From: Brachynemurus nebulosus
Lineage: Eukaryota > Arthropoda > Insecta > Neuroptera > Myrmeleontidae
Reading direction: 5' to 3'
Assembly (NCBI GenBank): GCA_035578155.1
Contig: JAPWDM010000022.1
Location: forward strand, 4,341,076-4,405,075
DNA length: 64,000 bases
The notes beneath the pieces are model-generated. The model worked only from the letters and a program-made list of their open reading frames with translations. It made no database searches and was not told the origin of the DNA. Positions within the stretch are counted from its first letter, which is position 1, and every line of letters begins with the position of its first letter. Position numbers and translations under genes: made by a program. This document shows positions 27,413 through 38,605 of the stretch, one piece after another.

Positions 27413-27634
27413 AAACGTATTTTCAAAATTTTATATTTAATACTCATTATTACGTGAACTACGTTTTTTGAGTTTTTTTTTTTTTATAGAAAGCTGGATT
27501 CGGTTAATGTGCAAAAATCTTTTTTTTTAAATTATTTTCAGCAAAATCGCTTTGGGAACATATTCTATACATAATTTGCTATCAATTTCGGCAAAAAAAT
27601 CGAATTTTTGATCAAAACTCAAGTAAACCTTCCC
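26787..27634. mobile_element. TTAA-flanked TIR element with internal TA array
   Basis: GGGAAGGTTCACTTGAG at the left and CTCAAGTAAACCTTCCC at the right are inverted. Both flanks are TTAA (26783-26786, 27635-27638), as for piggyBac-type insertions. The interior is non-coding and includes a TA array at 27335-27409. Confidence 0.7.
27335..27409. repeat. (TA)n microsatellite
   Basis: Pure TA inside the TTAA-flanked element. Confidence 0.97.
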
Positions 27635-27745
27635 TTAAATTACTTTCAGCAAAATCACTTTGGGAACATATTCTACACATAATTAGCTACCAATTTCTGC
27701 AAAAAAAAAAATCGATTTTTTTAACGACGCTCAAGTAAACCTTAA
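27528..27745. repeat. Tandem duplication of an element terminus
   Basis: The last 107 bases of the preceding element ('cagcaaaatcgctttgggaa…aagtaaacctt') are repeated directly downstream with about 10 percent change, ending 'aagtaaaccttaaggag'. The second copy lacks the final CCC. Confidence 0.75.
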
Positions 27746-28876
27746 GGAGTTAAAGACAAAATTGAAAATTTAAAAAAAAATTAACTTACAAGATTTTGCA
27801 ATTTAATAATTAGTAGTTGTATGAAAATTTACGTTACCCGTACGCCTAAATTGTGCAATTTAACAACTTAAAATCTAAAACATTCAACTAGCAGATCGAA
27901 TTTTTAGTGAATTAATTGATTTATGTTAAATTGGAACTAATGTTAATAGATAAATACCAGTTTTCAACACAAAGCGCAAAAAGTGATGTAAATTAAATAT
28001 TTTTCTAAAATTAGTGTGGTTCGTTTTTTGAACTTAATTTCATTTATAAAAACCAAATACTCTTTCGCCACAATATTTAAATACTAATTTATCGTTTATT
28101 AATATAAAACAACTATAACAACCAAACAAAAAACTCTCTATTAATTGTAGGCTTTTGTTTTGTTTGCATTCGCGCTATGCGAATATTGCAAAATAGAAAT
28201 TATACAAAATTTCATATTCTATTAGGAATCAGGGTACTAAGGTGGTGCGGGGACGTAGAGAGACAGAAGAATTTTCTTTGTGTTTAAACATTCATCATTT
28301 TTCCTAAATGCGTACGTAATATAATAATTCATTAATAATTAAATTCAGTTATGCTTTCAACAAAAATTTCAACAAAATATTCCTTTTATGTTATGGAAGA
28401 AAGATACATATTATACTTATGTATATCTATAAAGTATTCGTACTTGTGATATAAAGGTATCCTTCATTTTCCGTTTTTTCATCGAGCGCAACGAGAGTAT
28501 TTTCTGTAATGTTTTGTACTTTATTACATTACAAACACAAACTTACATAGACAGTATTAGACAAGAGTAAAACTTAAATAATATCTCTCCTAGACTAAAT
28601 CAAAATATAACTATAATAAAATATACAAAGAAAAAAATTTATTTACGTATAGGTCAGTTAATTAACATAGAAATCATAATATACTTAATACATATGTATA
28701 TATTTAATACAGAGATAGTGTAAGTGTTGATTTTCTAGGCAAAAGCAATGAAGCTAAGAAGCAAGCCGGAAGGTCTTCATACATATCGCTGTTATTAAAT
28801 TTTAATCAGAATCTGCAATTTAACGTCTAAGAAGGTATCAGTATTTAATGCATTTGTTCAGTTTACTTACGAATGA
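27746..28876. other. AT-rich non-coding stretch
   Basis: Nothing recognised. Confidence 0.4.
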
Positions 28877-29131
28877 AAAGTTACTGCAGTACCCTTCCTC
28901 GTTATAACTAATCTTTTATTTTTACAAGTTATCATACCACAGCGGACAATTGCTTATGAAAAAAATAATAAGATAATGAACTACTCGCAAATATACTTGT
29001 ACCACACTTGGTGTACGTTGGCAAATGAACGTTTCAATAAATCTTATAAAATTTCATTAGGTAAAGATAAGAATAATCCTGAGAACATTGCAGATTCTCC
29101 AAGATCAACTGAACCTCAGTTCAAAAAATAA
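28877..29131 (+). CDS. Candidate terminal exon, first copy of a tandem pair
   Basis: The product is not recognised. The frame is open from 28877, has ATG at 28976 (51 codons), and ends TEPQFKK-stop. Visible features are a Tyr/His/Trp patch (YLYHTW), then ERFNKSYKISLGKDKNNPEN and a Ser/Pro segment. 'ataccacag' ending at 28942 could be a splice acceptor. The stop codon overlaps an AATAAA polyadenylation-like word, which suits a 3' exon. The segment from about 28990 is duplicated immediately downstream with the frame intact. A chance frame in AT-rich DNA remains possible. Confidence 0.35.
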   Translation, partial: KVTAVPFLVITNLLFLQVIIPQRTIAYEKNNKIMNYSQIYLYHTWCTLANERFNKSYKISLGKDKNNPENIADSPRSTEPQFKK

Positions 29132-29367
29132 AATTTTCAAAATACTACAAAACTCATTATAATTAATATCGGAGAGGAAATGTGCCTGTACCACACGTGG
29201 CGTACGTTGGCAAATGAACGTTTCAGTAAATCTTATAACATTTCATTAGGTAAAGATAAGAATAATCCTGAAAACATAGCAGATTCTCCAAGATCAACTG
29301 AACCTCAGTTCAAAAAATAAAATTTTCAAAATACTACAAAACTCATTATAATTAATATCGGAGAGGA
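28990..29367 (+). repeat. 189-bp tandem duplication
   Basis: Two direct copies (28990-29178 and 29179-29367) differ at only a few positions. Both carry the same open frame, stop codon and overlapping AATAAA. Confidence 0.95.
29180..29320 (+). CDS. Second copy of the duplicated exon-like frame (46 aa)
   Basis: ATG at 29180 opens a frame beginning MCLYHTWRTLANERFSKSYN and ending in the same QFKK-stop as the upstream copy. Coding differences from copy 1 are few: C/R, N/S and K/N replacements and several silent changes (act/acg, gag/gaa, att/ata). The frame has not been broken by an indel in either copy. Whether it is transcribed is unknown, and the function is unknown. Confidence 0.3.
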   Translation: MCLYHTWRTLANERFSKSYNISLGKDKNNPENIADSPRSTEPQFKK

Positions 29368-30116
29368 TATTGAGGGATAATTCTAAACAAACTTTCATTT
29401 TTTCCAGAAACTCAATAATATTAGAGCGAAATTGTTTTTGTAAACCTTATAATTATATATAAACTATTATATTTTGTAAAACTTATGATTATATAAACTC
29501 TTTGTTTATACACTTATAAGTTTATATGAAAGCGAGATATAAGATGGTAAGTACTCTAGAAGCGTCTGAAGAATATTTAATTTTTTTAGGAAATGTTGCA
29601 CCCATATCAATTCGAATGCACTTTTTAGTGATAACAGTAGACATACTAAGCTACGTTATACATATATTGTTTCTAAGATTGTATCTCTGCGAGAACTATG
29701 GGACAAATACGAATTTTTTATTTTTTATCTTTTAAGTATAGATAAACACTTAGGTGGTAAAAAATAAAATATTGGGCAACGTATTATTTAACAAAAATTG
29801 TTAATAGCGCCCCTAAAAAATATTAAATATTTTGACTTTAAAATCCTGAAGGACCTTTTATTATAAATTTTTTGAGTTAAAATTTGAAGGAATTTTTTAT
29901 TATTCAATGTACGAACATATGCAGGGATGAGAAAAAAAATTTGATGAGAAACAAAAATCGATTTTTTGTCCTTTTTCAAATTTTAAAAAGTTTTGAGCGA
30001 CCCTTAAAAAATTTTTTATCGAGCTAATTTTTGGTGAGCATTTTTAAATTGAGCTAAATTAACTTTTTTTCCTATGATACCAAAAAAAGAAAAATATGTG
30101 GTTTTTTTGCGCCACC

Positions 30117-30118
<2 letters not shown>
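29368..30118. other. AT-rich non-coding stretch
   Basis: Nothing recognised. The 69-aa frame at 29526 has no protein character. Confidence 0.4.

Positions 30119-30202
<84 letters not shown>
30119..30202. repeat. (TA)n microsatellite
   Basis: Pure TA abutting the left edge of the Helitron-like repeat. Confidence 0.97.
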
Positions 30203-30203
<1 letters not shown>

Positions 30204-31051
30204 CCTTACTAATATTATAAATGCGAAAGTGAGTTTGTTTGTTTGTTTGTTTGTTTGACTGGCTTTCACGCCTCAACAGCTTAACCAATCAACTTGAAAT
30301 TTTGCACAGACGTTGCTTGTGGGCTTGTGGGCCAGAGACGGTTATAGGCTACTTTTTATTTCGGGAAAATATTTCATCCCCGAGGGAAAATGCATTAAAT
30401 TACAACAGCTGACTATTAAAAAACGAATAAATGATTTCAAACTTTGTATATTGCTAACAGAAGGGATGAGAGGGACACAAACTACTTTATACCCCGAGAA
30501 ATTTCCCGTGAAAAATTTCATTCCTGTGTAAAAGTATATTTTAAATGAAACAAAAAATTATGATAGACAAATATGACGGTATACAGCGATAAACATAGGT
30601 TATTTCTTATCCCGATAAAATATCTCATTCCCGAGGGAAAATGTATTTAAAACGGAACAATGAAATAACAACTGACTATTACAAAAAAGCATGATTGATT
30701 TCAAACTTTGCATATTGTTTACAGAGACGATGAGAAAGGACACAGACTACTTTCTATCCCGGGAAAGTATCTAACTCCCGTGGAAAGTCTTATTCCCGTG
30801 GGAAAATATTTATTTAAAACAGTATAAAAAAGAATCATTGATTTCATTTGAACTTGGCATGTTGTTAAAGGAATGTTATAGTCAATTTTTGGCCAGGGGA
30901 AAATATTGTATCTCTGTGGGAAAATTCCAAAGAAAAAAGTAATAATACCTACTCGACGCGTAATAGCGACGTGATGAAAGTACACTTTATATGTTTTAAC
31001 TATATGCCATAATTTCAAAAGCCACGCGAGCGAAGCCGCGGGTAACAGCTA

Positions 31052-31053
<2 letters not shown>
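30203..31053 (+). mobile_element. Helitron-like non-autonomous repeat
   Basis: The left edge reads ACCTTACTAATATTATAAAT and then GCGAAAGT with a (GTTT)n run. The right edge reads GCGAAGCCGCGGGTAACAGC, then TAGT. These edges match a widespread arthropod repeat associated with Helitrons (Lep1-type): a GC hairpin shortly before a CTAGT end. The interior is degenerate tandem modules of about 130 bp, each with a 'tatcccg(g/a)gaaa…cccg(a/t)gg(g)aaa' motif (near 30350, 30482, 30600, 30748 and 30895). There is no Rep/helicase. The frames inside are spurious. Confidence 0.65.

Positions 31054-31095
<42 letters not shown>
31053..31095. repeat. (TA)n microsatellite
   Basis: TA run starting at the last bases of the Helitron-like repeat. 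Confidence 0.95.
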
Positions 31096-31097
<2 letters not shown>

Positions 31098-33370
31098 TTA
31101 ATTATCTCAAGAACGCAAAGAGATCAAGGTTGAATATGTACCAATAATGGTATATTTATTACTCACTGATCCCAGCGATATTTTTGAAAAGACCTCTTTG
31201 GGGTTGCAGGCTCTATCTTAACCTGCTTGATACTTTATTCTACTCATTTAAACGAACGTCAAATTAATTATATTCCAAAATAAATCTTGATGACAGACAC
31301 ATGGAACCTAAATGCAACACTTTTCGAATATATTAAGGTTAACTTAGTTTTGTCGGATACAGTATAATACTTTGTGTACCTATGGTTAGATACAATGTTT
31401 CACGTCCTATAAATAAGTAAAGAATTCATTCAGGTGAGCACTGCCAAGTACTGTATAAAGTGAAAATAATAATATGGCATATAATAAGGGAAATATGGTA
31501 GATTTATAAATATATAATGTTTTTAATATTGCACAAAATAGAAGCACAAAAATATATTTTCCTAAAATGCTCTGTCTTTCATCATTCAAATCAATTTATT
31601 ATTGTACAACAAAAACATAAATCTTTAAGGTTTAAATATATAAAGCAGTTAAAACAATGGGTAAGTATTGGTAAATATTGGAAAATATTTGGTATTTTAA
31701 AAATTGAAACTTCATTTTAAACGCTTCATTTAAAATATAACAAACGGAAAAAGCTCATAAAATTGCAATCATTTTGGATAAAAAACTTTTTCAAAAGTTC
31801 TATAACAAATATATTAATTTCAAAACAACTGCTATTTGTAGTTATTTTTTGTTCTGTATTTTATAAAAGTGTGAAATATTGTCTACTCCTTCGTTATTTT
31901 AAATGCCTAGGTATATATAAAAGGCTGATCAGAATTCCATCCCGTGATTGAAAGAAAGTGATCGTCATAAAAAGAAAGTATAGGTACATATGAATTTTGT
32001 AGTGAATATTTTAATTATTCCCGATTTTTAGACACTTTCATACATATTTTTATATTTGTCTCCCGGTATGAAATCTGCAAAAGTTTGTGAAAATTTTCTA
32101 ATACATACTTAAAAATTATGTTCTAGAAATTATAGCCAGATTCATACTGGATAAAACTGAGCATTACTTGATTTTATTCCCTTTTTTGCAATATAAATAA
32201 TTTTTATGACTCAGTTTTAAGGACCAGTTAAATTTTATTGAAACTACGACAAGAAATTTTAAGAAAGACGTAATTTGTTTTAATAGAAATGTCGATAAAA
32301 TTGAGAATAACATTCGAAAAATGTATTAGAAAAAATTTATTGATAGTAATCGATTTTGAAAATTACTAGGTCATTTATCGCTTTTAAAAAAATTACATAG
32401 ATACGAGTAAAAAGTCTACAAAAAATATCTTTATTAGAGTTCCGAAGACATTTGAACAGTTAAAATTATCATTATACCATATCAAAGTGGGAATTGAGTA
32501 GTAGGTACAAGATAAATAATAATAATATTCGCTAGAGACAGCCATATACGATCGAGAACAACGGTGTATTAAACAAGCCATTACAGCAAAGAATTTATTA
32601 TTAAAACGTTTTTGGCTGTCGAGAAGAGAACGCAGGATCAGGATAATATTATACGTAGAATGAAATCTGAGTTTCCCCTACACAGAAATAATACTTGCTC
32701 AGTGTAAGTAGACTGTGGTATGACTGAAACCATCATCGTCTTATAAAACTAGTACCTTAACCAAAGACGAAAATAACGTTTGGTGGTTGTCTATATTTCG
32801 TGTCGTCTCTTTCTGTTATTCACCGTTTGCTGTTTATTGTCTTTTCCCATTTTTTTTTTTTTTATATGTCCTATATAATATTCTTTCTGGCATAATTTTC
32901 ATTGGTTTTCACCGCTATTGGTAATGGTGGTATACAAAATAATATACTTCTTACCTACGTATCCATAAATACCCACCTATTTAATAAAAAATTTTTCCTT
33001 AGCACTGGATTATATCAACGTTTATAGGTTTTTCAGGCTTGCATGGGAAATTGAATGCAATTTATAGTGTACACATGATGCACAGTCCATAATATAATTA
33101 AGAGTAAAAACTTCGGCCTAATTTCAATAATTAAGACAGAACAATTTTGTAGCATTTTTTATTTTGAAACATAAAATGATTCAAGTCATTTTGGTCAACC
33201 CTATTGCATTTTACAACCGCAAAGTGACATAGAATCGATTAAGGTCATTGTTCGGAAATAAGAAAATTTCTTGAATTTACAGCTTTTTTTGCATTATTTT
33301 ATTATTACGTACAAAAATTTTGTAAACAAACTCTATATGTAAGTAAATACAATATACAAGAATTGAAAAA
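31096..33370. other. AT-rich non-coding stretch
   Basis: No coding sequence, TIR pair or tandem repeat was recognised. Confidence 0.4.
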
Positions 33371-33374
33371 TACC

Positions 33375-34460
33375 CCTGTCGCAGCATCTGCATAACATAG
33401 CAAATTTCTAAGTATTGGGCACTGGCTGATCTCATCTAAGACCTATACTCTCACAACGTAATCTATATCTATCTAAAATAGTTTAGCTCTCTAACAGTGA
33501 AAAAATCTTCAAAGTCGATCGGTTAGTTTATTTTTGGCGCTTTTAAGATCCCAGGACCCTGGCCGACCTCATACAACATATAAACTATATCCATCTAAAA
33601 TAGTTTACTTCTGTAGCAGTGAAAACATTTTCAAAATCGGTCACTTATTTCATTTTTGACACAATTGGGTCCCATGTATCCTGGCGAATCTTCCATAACG
33701 TAATCTAAATCTATCTAAAATAGCTTAGCTCCCTAACAGTGAAAAAATTTTCAAAATCGGTCGGATAGTTTATTTTACATTACGTAATCTATATCGATCT
33801 AAAATAGTTTAGCTCTCTAACAGTAAAAAAATTTCCAAAATCGGTTGGTTAGTTTATTTTTACCATTTTTAGGTCCCATGGACCTTGGCGGACACTACAT
33901 AACGTAATCTATATCTATCTTAAATAGCTTAGCTCCCTAAGAGTGACACAAATTTTCAAAATCGGTCGGTTAATTTATTTTTGACACTTTTGGGTCCTAT
34001 CGACCCTGGCGGACCTTACAAACCGTAATCTGTATCGATCTAAAATAGTTTAGCTCTGTAACAGTCAAAAAATTTTCAAAATTGATCGGTTAGTTTATTT
34101 TTTACAATTATGGTATCAGTAAACCCTGACGGAACTCATACAACATAATCTTTATTCATCTAAAATAATTTTAGTACTCTAACAGAAAGGAAAGTGTCCT
34201 AGGGATCTCATATAACTTTTATTGTTATTGAGGTTCTTGCGGACTCCATTTAATTACTTAATTAATTCAAATATTTTAACTTGCAAACGCAGAAAAAATT
34301 TTCGAAGTCGATTGAGTAATTAATTTTGGCGTTTTTAGGTCCCCAAAACCTTGACGGATCTCACATAAAATACCGTAAATCCATTTAAAATTGTTTAGCT
34401 TTCTAACATTAATAGTTAGTAGTGAAAAAATTTTCAAAATCGATCCATTTAAAATTTTTT
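33375..34460 (+). repeat. Degenerate 120-bp tandem repeat (about 8 units)
   Basis: The anchor 'atct(a/t)aaatag' recurs at about 33474, 33594, 33714, 33799, 33919, 34040, 34160 and (diverged) 34382, giving steps of 120, 120, 85, 120, 121 and 120. Each unit contains 'ttttcaaaatcggtcggtta', 'ccctggcgga' and 'cgtaatctatat'. One unit is shortened by about 35 bp and the last ones are decayed. No frame is conserved. Confidence 0.9.
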
Positions 34461-35632
34461 TCCGTGCGTACAAATATATGACGTTATTTTTATTTATATT
34501 TAATAAATAATAATATTATATCATAACATAAATTTCAATTTCTTGTTTATTTAAAATGCAATAAAAAAAATATCTTGATTACATAAGCTTAAAAAACGCC
34601 GTGAGCAGCGAGGCCCCATCACGGAAGTCGAATTTTTCACTTCATCTTCGATATTGAATGTCTACAAGCGAAATGTGATTTGTCATTTGGGTGGTTTCAA
34701 AACTGATGATTAGTGTCCGGCTAATCGGGGCTTTAAAAAAGGGTTTTAAGTTTTTAAGTGCTGAACCACAGTAAATTTCAATTTCGTGCCGATAGCAGTT
34801 GGCAGGAAAAAAGCCAGTACAATTTGTACGAGGACATTCCTACCCATGCTTAGCCGCCAATTGCTTTTGTGTTTTATTTTTTAATATTAAAAAAGGACCT
34901 TAAATAGTAAACTGGGAAGCCTTTATGAATATATTTTTTCTTTCCAAAAAAATCCAAAATTTCTATTTTATAAATAAAAATCCAAAATTCCTACTTTATA
35001 AATTAACATTAAAATTACCATTGAATAACGATGTTAAAATGGGAGAAGTGGGGGGGAAAGTAACGTGGAATCTCTAAAAGGCACTAACTGGATACTAACT
35101 TAATACATGTACAAAATTTCAGCCATCTAAGTTTCCTTAGAGAGTCTCTTCTTTAAAAAAAGGCAAAAAAATCAAGGAAATACTGGCATAAAAATCGTGG
35201 GGGTAAGGGTTACAAGTTGAAACCTCCAAAAAGCAGTGGCTGGCTATTAACTTAACGTGTACACAAAATTTTCAGCCCTCTAGGTTTATTTGGGTAGATT
35301 TTGACCCGAACGAAATTGTTAAAAAACGAGAAAAATCATTTTCTTTTTGGTAGAAAAACGGTGGGGGTAAGGGTTAAAAGTTGAAACCCCCAAAAGGCAC
35401 CCCCTTGGTACTAACTCAATCCGAATACAAAATTTCAGCCATCTAGGTTTATTAGGGTGACTTTTGCGAGTGGTACAAACTTTGAAAACGTCGAAAAATC
35501 ATGAAATTTTAGCTTAAAAATGGTGGGGGTAAAATATTGAAACCTCCAAAAAGCAGACCCTAGGTACGAATTCTATCAACATACCAAATTTCAGCCCTCT
35601 AAGTTAATTCTGGGGAACTGTGGGCGCGTAAG

Positions 35633-36101
35633 TAGTGATGAGCAAATGCAAGACCAAGACCAAGACTTGGCAGTCTTGGTCTTGTTCTTGCATTAAGAAT
35701 CTTGGTCTTGGTCTTGCTAGAGTAGTTTGAGTCTTGGTCTTGGTCTTGGTCTTCCAAAATGCAGTCTTGGTATTGGTCTTGGTCTTGATATTGCTAAAAA
35801 TCTTGCACTTTCTTGCATTTTGTTATTAGCGAATTTTTTCCTTCTAAAATCAGAATTTTCTCTCTTTACGGTATTAATTATACTTTTAAACTATTTAAAT
35901 AATTTAGCAAGAGTCTTGCTTTTTTCTTGCTATAGTCTTGGTCTTGCTCACTTGAGTCTTGGTATTGGTCTTGCAGCCATACTTATAGTCTTGGTCTTGG
36001 TCTTGGTCTTGCAAAATGCAGTCTTGGTCTTGGTCTTGGTCTTGCAAAAATGCAAGACCAAGACAAGACTGCAAGACCAAGACTAATTTTGCTCATCACT
36101 A
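35633..36101. mobile_element. hAT-type MITE made of GTCTTG words, copy 2
   Basis: Same TIR (TAGTGATGAGCAAA) and AT-rich core as 8434-8896, with a different exact 8-bp target duplication CGCGTAAG (35625-35632, 36102-36109). The size differences from copy 1 lie in word number (6 and 12 bases). Copy A at about 1350-1370 preserves the empty target site. The 119-aa frame here is translated repeat. Confidence 0.92.
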
Positions 36102-36396
36102 CGCGTAAGATCCAGCAAAAATTATTTTTTCCCCTCTAGTCCCTCCAAATCATCCTAGGAAGCTGAATTTTGGCTATGTTATAGGAAATTGATCGAAACA
36201 TTATTTCCCACCGGTTTAGAAAAGTTTTATTGTTTTGTTGCCCCCCACCACCCCCTAAAGGTTGGGTCGGATCAAAAATTTGCCCAAAATTGGACCCCAC
36301 TTTGATAGTATGAGGTGCCTCGAAAATGAGCCCCACTTACCAAATTCCTGTTCTTAACTTCAATAGGGGGGCCCTACACATATTAAAAGGTAACGG

Positions 36397-36398
<2 letters not shown>

Positions 36399-36478
<80 letters not shown>
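36399..36478. repeat. (TA)n microsatellite of copy B
   Basis: Occupies the position homologous to the composite array of copy A. Confidence 0.97.
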
Positions 36479-36482
<4 letters not shown>

Positions 36483-36612
36483 CATTTTCTTCTACATAAT
36501 CGTGTTCTACAGGTCCGAAAACGGATAGCGTCCCTACTCTCGCCTCTCGCCGTTATTATCATATAGGCTGTATAAGTCTAATTTTCTCAAGGAACAATTC
36601 GACTAAAAATCT

Positions 36613-36959
36613 GCTTAATTTTAGTTTTTCAACTTAAGAGAGAGGTATGGTAATTATAATGCAATAACATGAGACTGAACTTTGTTTATTATATTACAAT
36701 ATTAATACATATATGTAAATAGATATCATTTGTTTTCGTAATAAATCGTAAAAAAATGAATTTTTTCTATATCTTATAAGGAACTGAGACAGAAATATAA
36801 ATTACTTATTACAATGACAGAGAGGGCAAGGTGAGGCAAAAGTGAAAAATTACCATTTTCTCGAAAAATATTTAACATAGAAAGAAAATTATAAGAACAA
36901 TTTCTTTATAATTTTTTTTTCGTCATTTCAACGATGTAACAATCGAATTGTCTTATGAT
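36613..36959. other. AT-rich non-coding stretch
   Basis: Nothing recognised. Confidence 0.4.
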
Positions 36960-37045
36960 AGGATCGAATGATAAAAAGTTGCCAGAAAACCTACTTCTGG
37001 ACGTAATAGTTGAATTTCGAGTTTTAGAAATTCGCTGAAACACAT
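36960..37045 (+). repeat. Repeat family F, short fragment
   Basis: 'ccagaaaacctacttctgga' and 'cgtaatagttgaatttcgag…gaaattcgctgaaac' echo the two ends of family F with the middle and the TA array missing. Confidence 0.5.
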
Positions 37046-37162
37046 ATAGTTCTCAAGCCATTAACAGGTAAGTATTTTGATAAATTTGTATTAAATATTC
37101 AGACTTGATTAGTTTTATCTACTAATAACTAAATACCAGTTCTGAATTCCATAGAGGAGTTA

Positions 37163-37369
37163 GTGTTATCATTTTCGGAAATGTTACGTAGGTACGGATC
37201 ATCAAGAAGCAGTGAATTCGATATTTTAGCAATTTCCAGAATCTGTACCATATTCACAGCACATTGGTCAGACATATTACGTGATAATCATCATTTTCAA
37301 ATTCAACTTTGGCTTAGTAGATTCAGATTCAGGTATGTAGCCGAGACACCCGCCGATGTTATTATATGA
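37163..37369 (+). CDS. Weak exon candidate, unknown
   Basis: The frame has a non-ATG first codon in the printed reading and an internal Met. It begins LSFSEMLRRYGSSRSSEFDI and ends ETPADVII. Composition is more protein-like than most local frames, with Arg/Ser-rich and hydrophobic blocks. No family is recognised and no strong splice site is seen. It could be a chance frame. Confidence 0.2.
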   Translation: MLSFSEMLRRYGSSRSSEFDILAISRICTIFTAHWSDILRDNHHFQIQLWLSRFRFRYVAETPADVII

Positions 37370-38335
37370 ACATTTATAACAAAAGAGACATTGTTTTAAT
37401 AATGGTTCACAAAAAAAAAAAATAAAACTGGATGGTGAATGCAGTTTTTATTCTGTTCTGTTCTTCATCGTCATTTTATAATGTATAAACTTTTCATTTG
37501 AAATTATTTCTAGAATTTTCTTTTATGATTTGCGTTTTTTTCTTCCACAATTTTTATTTTTTCATTTTTTCTTCTGTTCTGTTCAGTTTCTTCACGAGCG
37601 TCGTCATCTTCCTCTGTATTTGTTTTCATTATTTTCAATTCAAATAATTTTATTACATTGTGTATTTAAATTTTATATTGTTCCATTCAAAACGACTGGT
37701 ACAACGAGTCTTTCAGTATCACAGAGCAGCATCAGTCATCAGCAAAAAAGTAGAAAAATTATTGTATTTTTTTTTTCTGTGCGATTTTTTTTCCATACAC
37801 TTGCACCCTGTGAATTTACAGAAATGATATAAAAATTTATTATTCCGTTTCTGTGTATTTTTATAAAAAAAAAAATAACAAGTTTTCTTGGTGTTCGGTA
37901 TTTCTCTGTAACTTCTTAGTGCTGTTATTTTTGAAGCGCAATAAAAAATATTTTTATGGTTGGTTTCATATTGAATGATAAAATAAACGTTTCTGTTGAT
38001 TCAATTAACGCAAAATGTGTACATTTTAAAATTTTTCCATAAGTGTGTTTGTACTGATGTAGACATTTACATGCCTAAATTAGTATGGCTAATCTGATAA
38101 AACTGTTGGCCTTAAGTTAAGTTAGGTGATAAGAGAGTTCTTAAAACAGTTTCTTACATAATCAATGGAAGCTTTATAAACAGCTTTAGTAGTTTTTTTT
38201 TGTGAACTATGTGAATTTTAATTAGCTTAAGTAGGTTCTCAAAAATAGTCTACATTCTGAAAACTTGGTGAACAGGCTATTTAAATTTTTTTTATCGATT
38301 AAATTTTTTCATAACGGCATCAGGTATATTAGTAG
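37370..38335. other. AT-rich non-coding stretch
   Basis: Includes pyrimidine-rich DNA (37500-37830) that yields a Phe-rich spurious frame. Nothing else recognised. Confidence 0.4.
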
Positions 38336-38605
38336 ATGACAAATTACCACTTTAAAACTTGGAAAGAAGACTTAAAAATGAAAAATTTTAAAGGAAATGT
38401 GAACTTCATTTTCTCTAATGATATTCAATACTATGTGAAATATATAAAAGAAAATTTGATCTTTAAACCCCATTCCGATAAAGTATCTCAAGTTATCGAT
38501 CTAATTATCGAAGCTCAACTCCTGCTAAGACGTGAATTTTTAAAGAATATTTTTGACACTTTAAATAATTACGAGATATTTTTAGTACAAAAATTAATTT
38601 ATTAA
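38336..38605 (+). CDS. Candidate small gene or exon, 89 aa, unknown
   Basis: ATG-initiated frame reading MTNYHFKTWKEDLKMKNFKG at the start and NYEIFLVQKLIY at the end. The predicted protein is Lys-rich, with regularly spaced hydrophobics in its second half (VSQVIDLIIEAQLLLRREFL), consistent with amphipathic helix. It has no signal peptide and no recognised domain. The stop is followed by AT-rich DNA without a clear polyadenylation word. 'ggtatattag' upstream might be an acceptor. It could be a decayed TE or viral fragment, but nothing identifies it. Confidence 0.3.
   Translation: MTNYHFKTWKEDLKMKNFKGNVNFIFSNDIQYYVKYIKENLIFKPHSDKVSQVIDLIIEAQLLLRREFLKNIFDTLNNYEIFLVQKLIY

Larger units (their letters stand above)
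34591..36612 (-). repeat. Interspersed modular repeat, copy B (inverted relative to copy A)
   Basis: Reverse complement of 656-2560 from the GC-rich edge ('aaaaaacgccgtgagcagcg') through the 160-bp modules and TA array to 'cctctcgccgttattatcat'. Outside these limits similarity stops. It differs from copy A by the inserted 469-bp hAT MITE, by a single rather than triple TA array, and by scattered substitutions. Confidence 0.8.

Noticed and set aside
33375..34460. CRISPR-like array
   Set aside because: Regular 120-bp periodicity, but there are no short identical repeats separated by unique spacers; it is a degenerate minisatellite.
35727..36086. 119-codon Leu/Gly/Val-rich frame
   Set aside because: Translated GTCTTG word array of a MITE; the equivalent frame in the other copy differs by hexamer number.
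37530..37832. 100-codon Phe-rich frame
   Set aside because: Pyrimidine-rich DNA gives Phe/Ser/Leu by composition; no domain or splice support.
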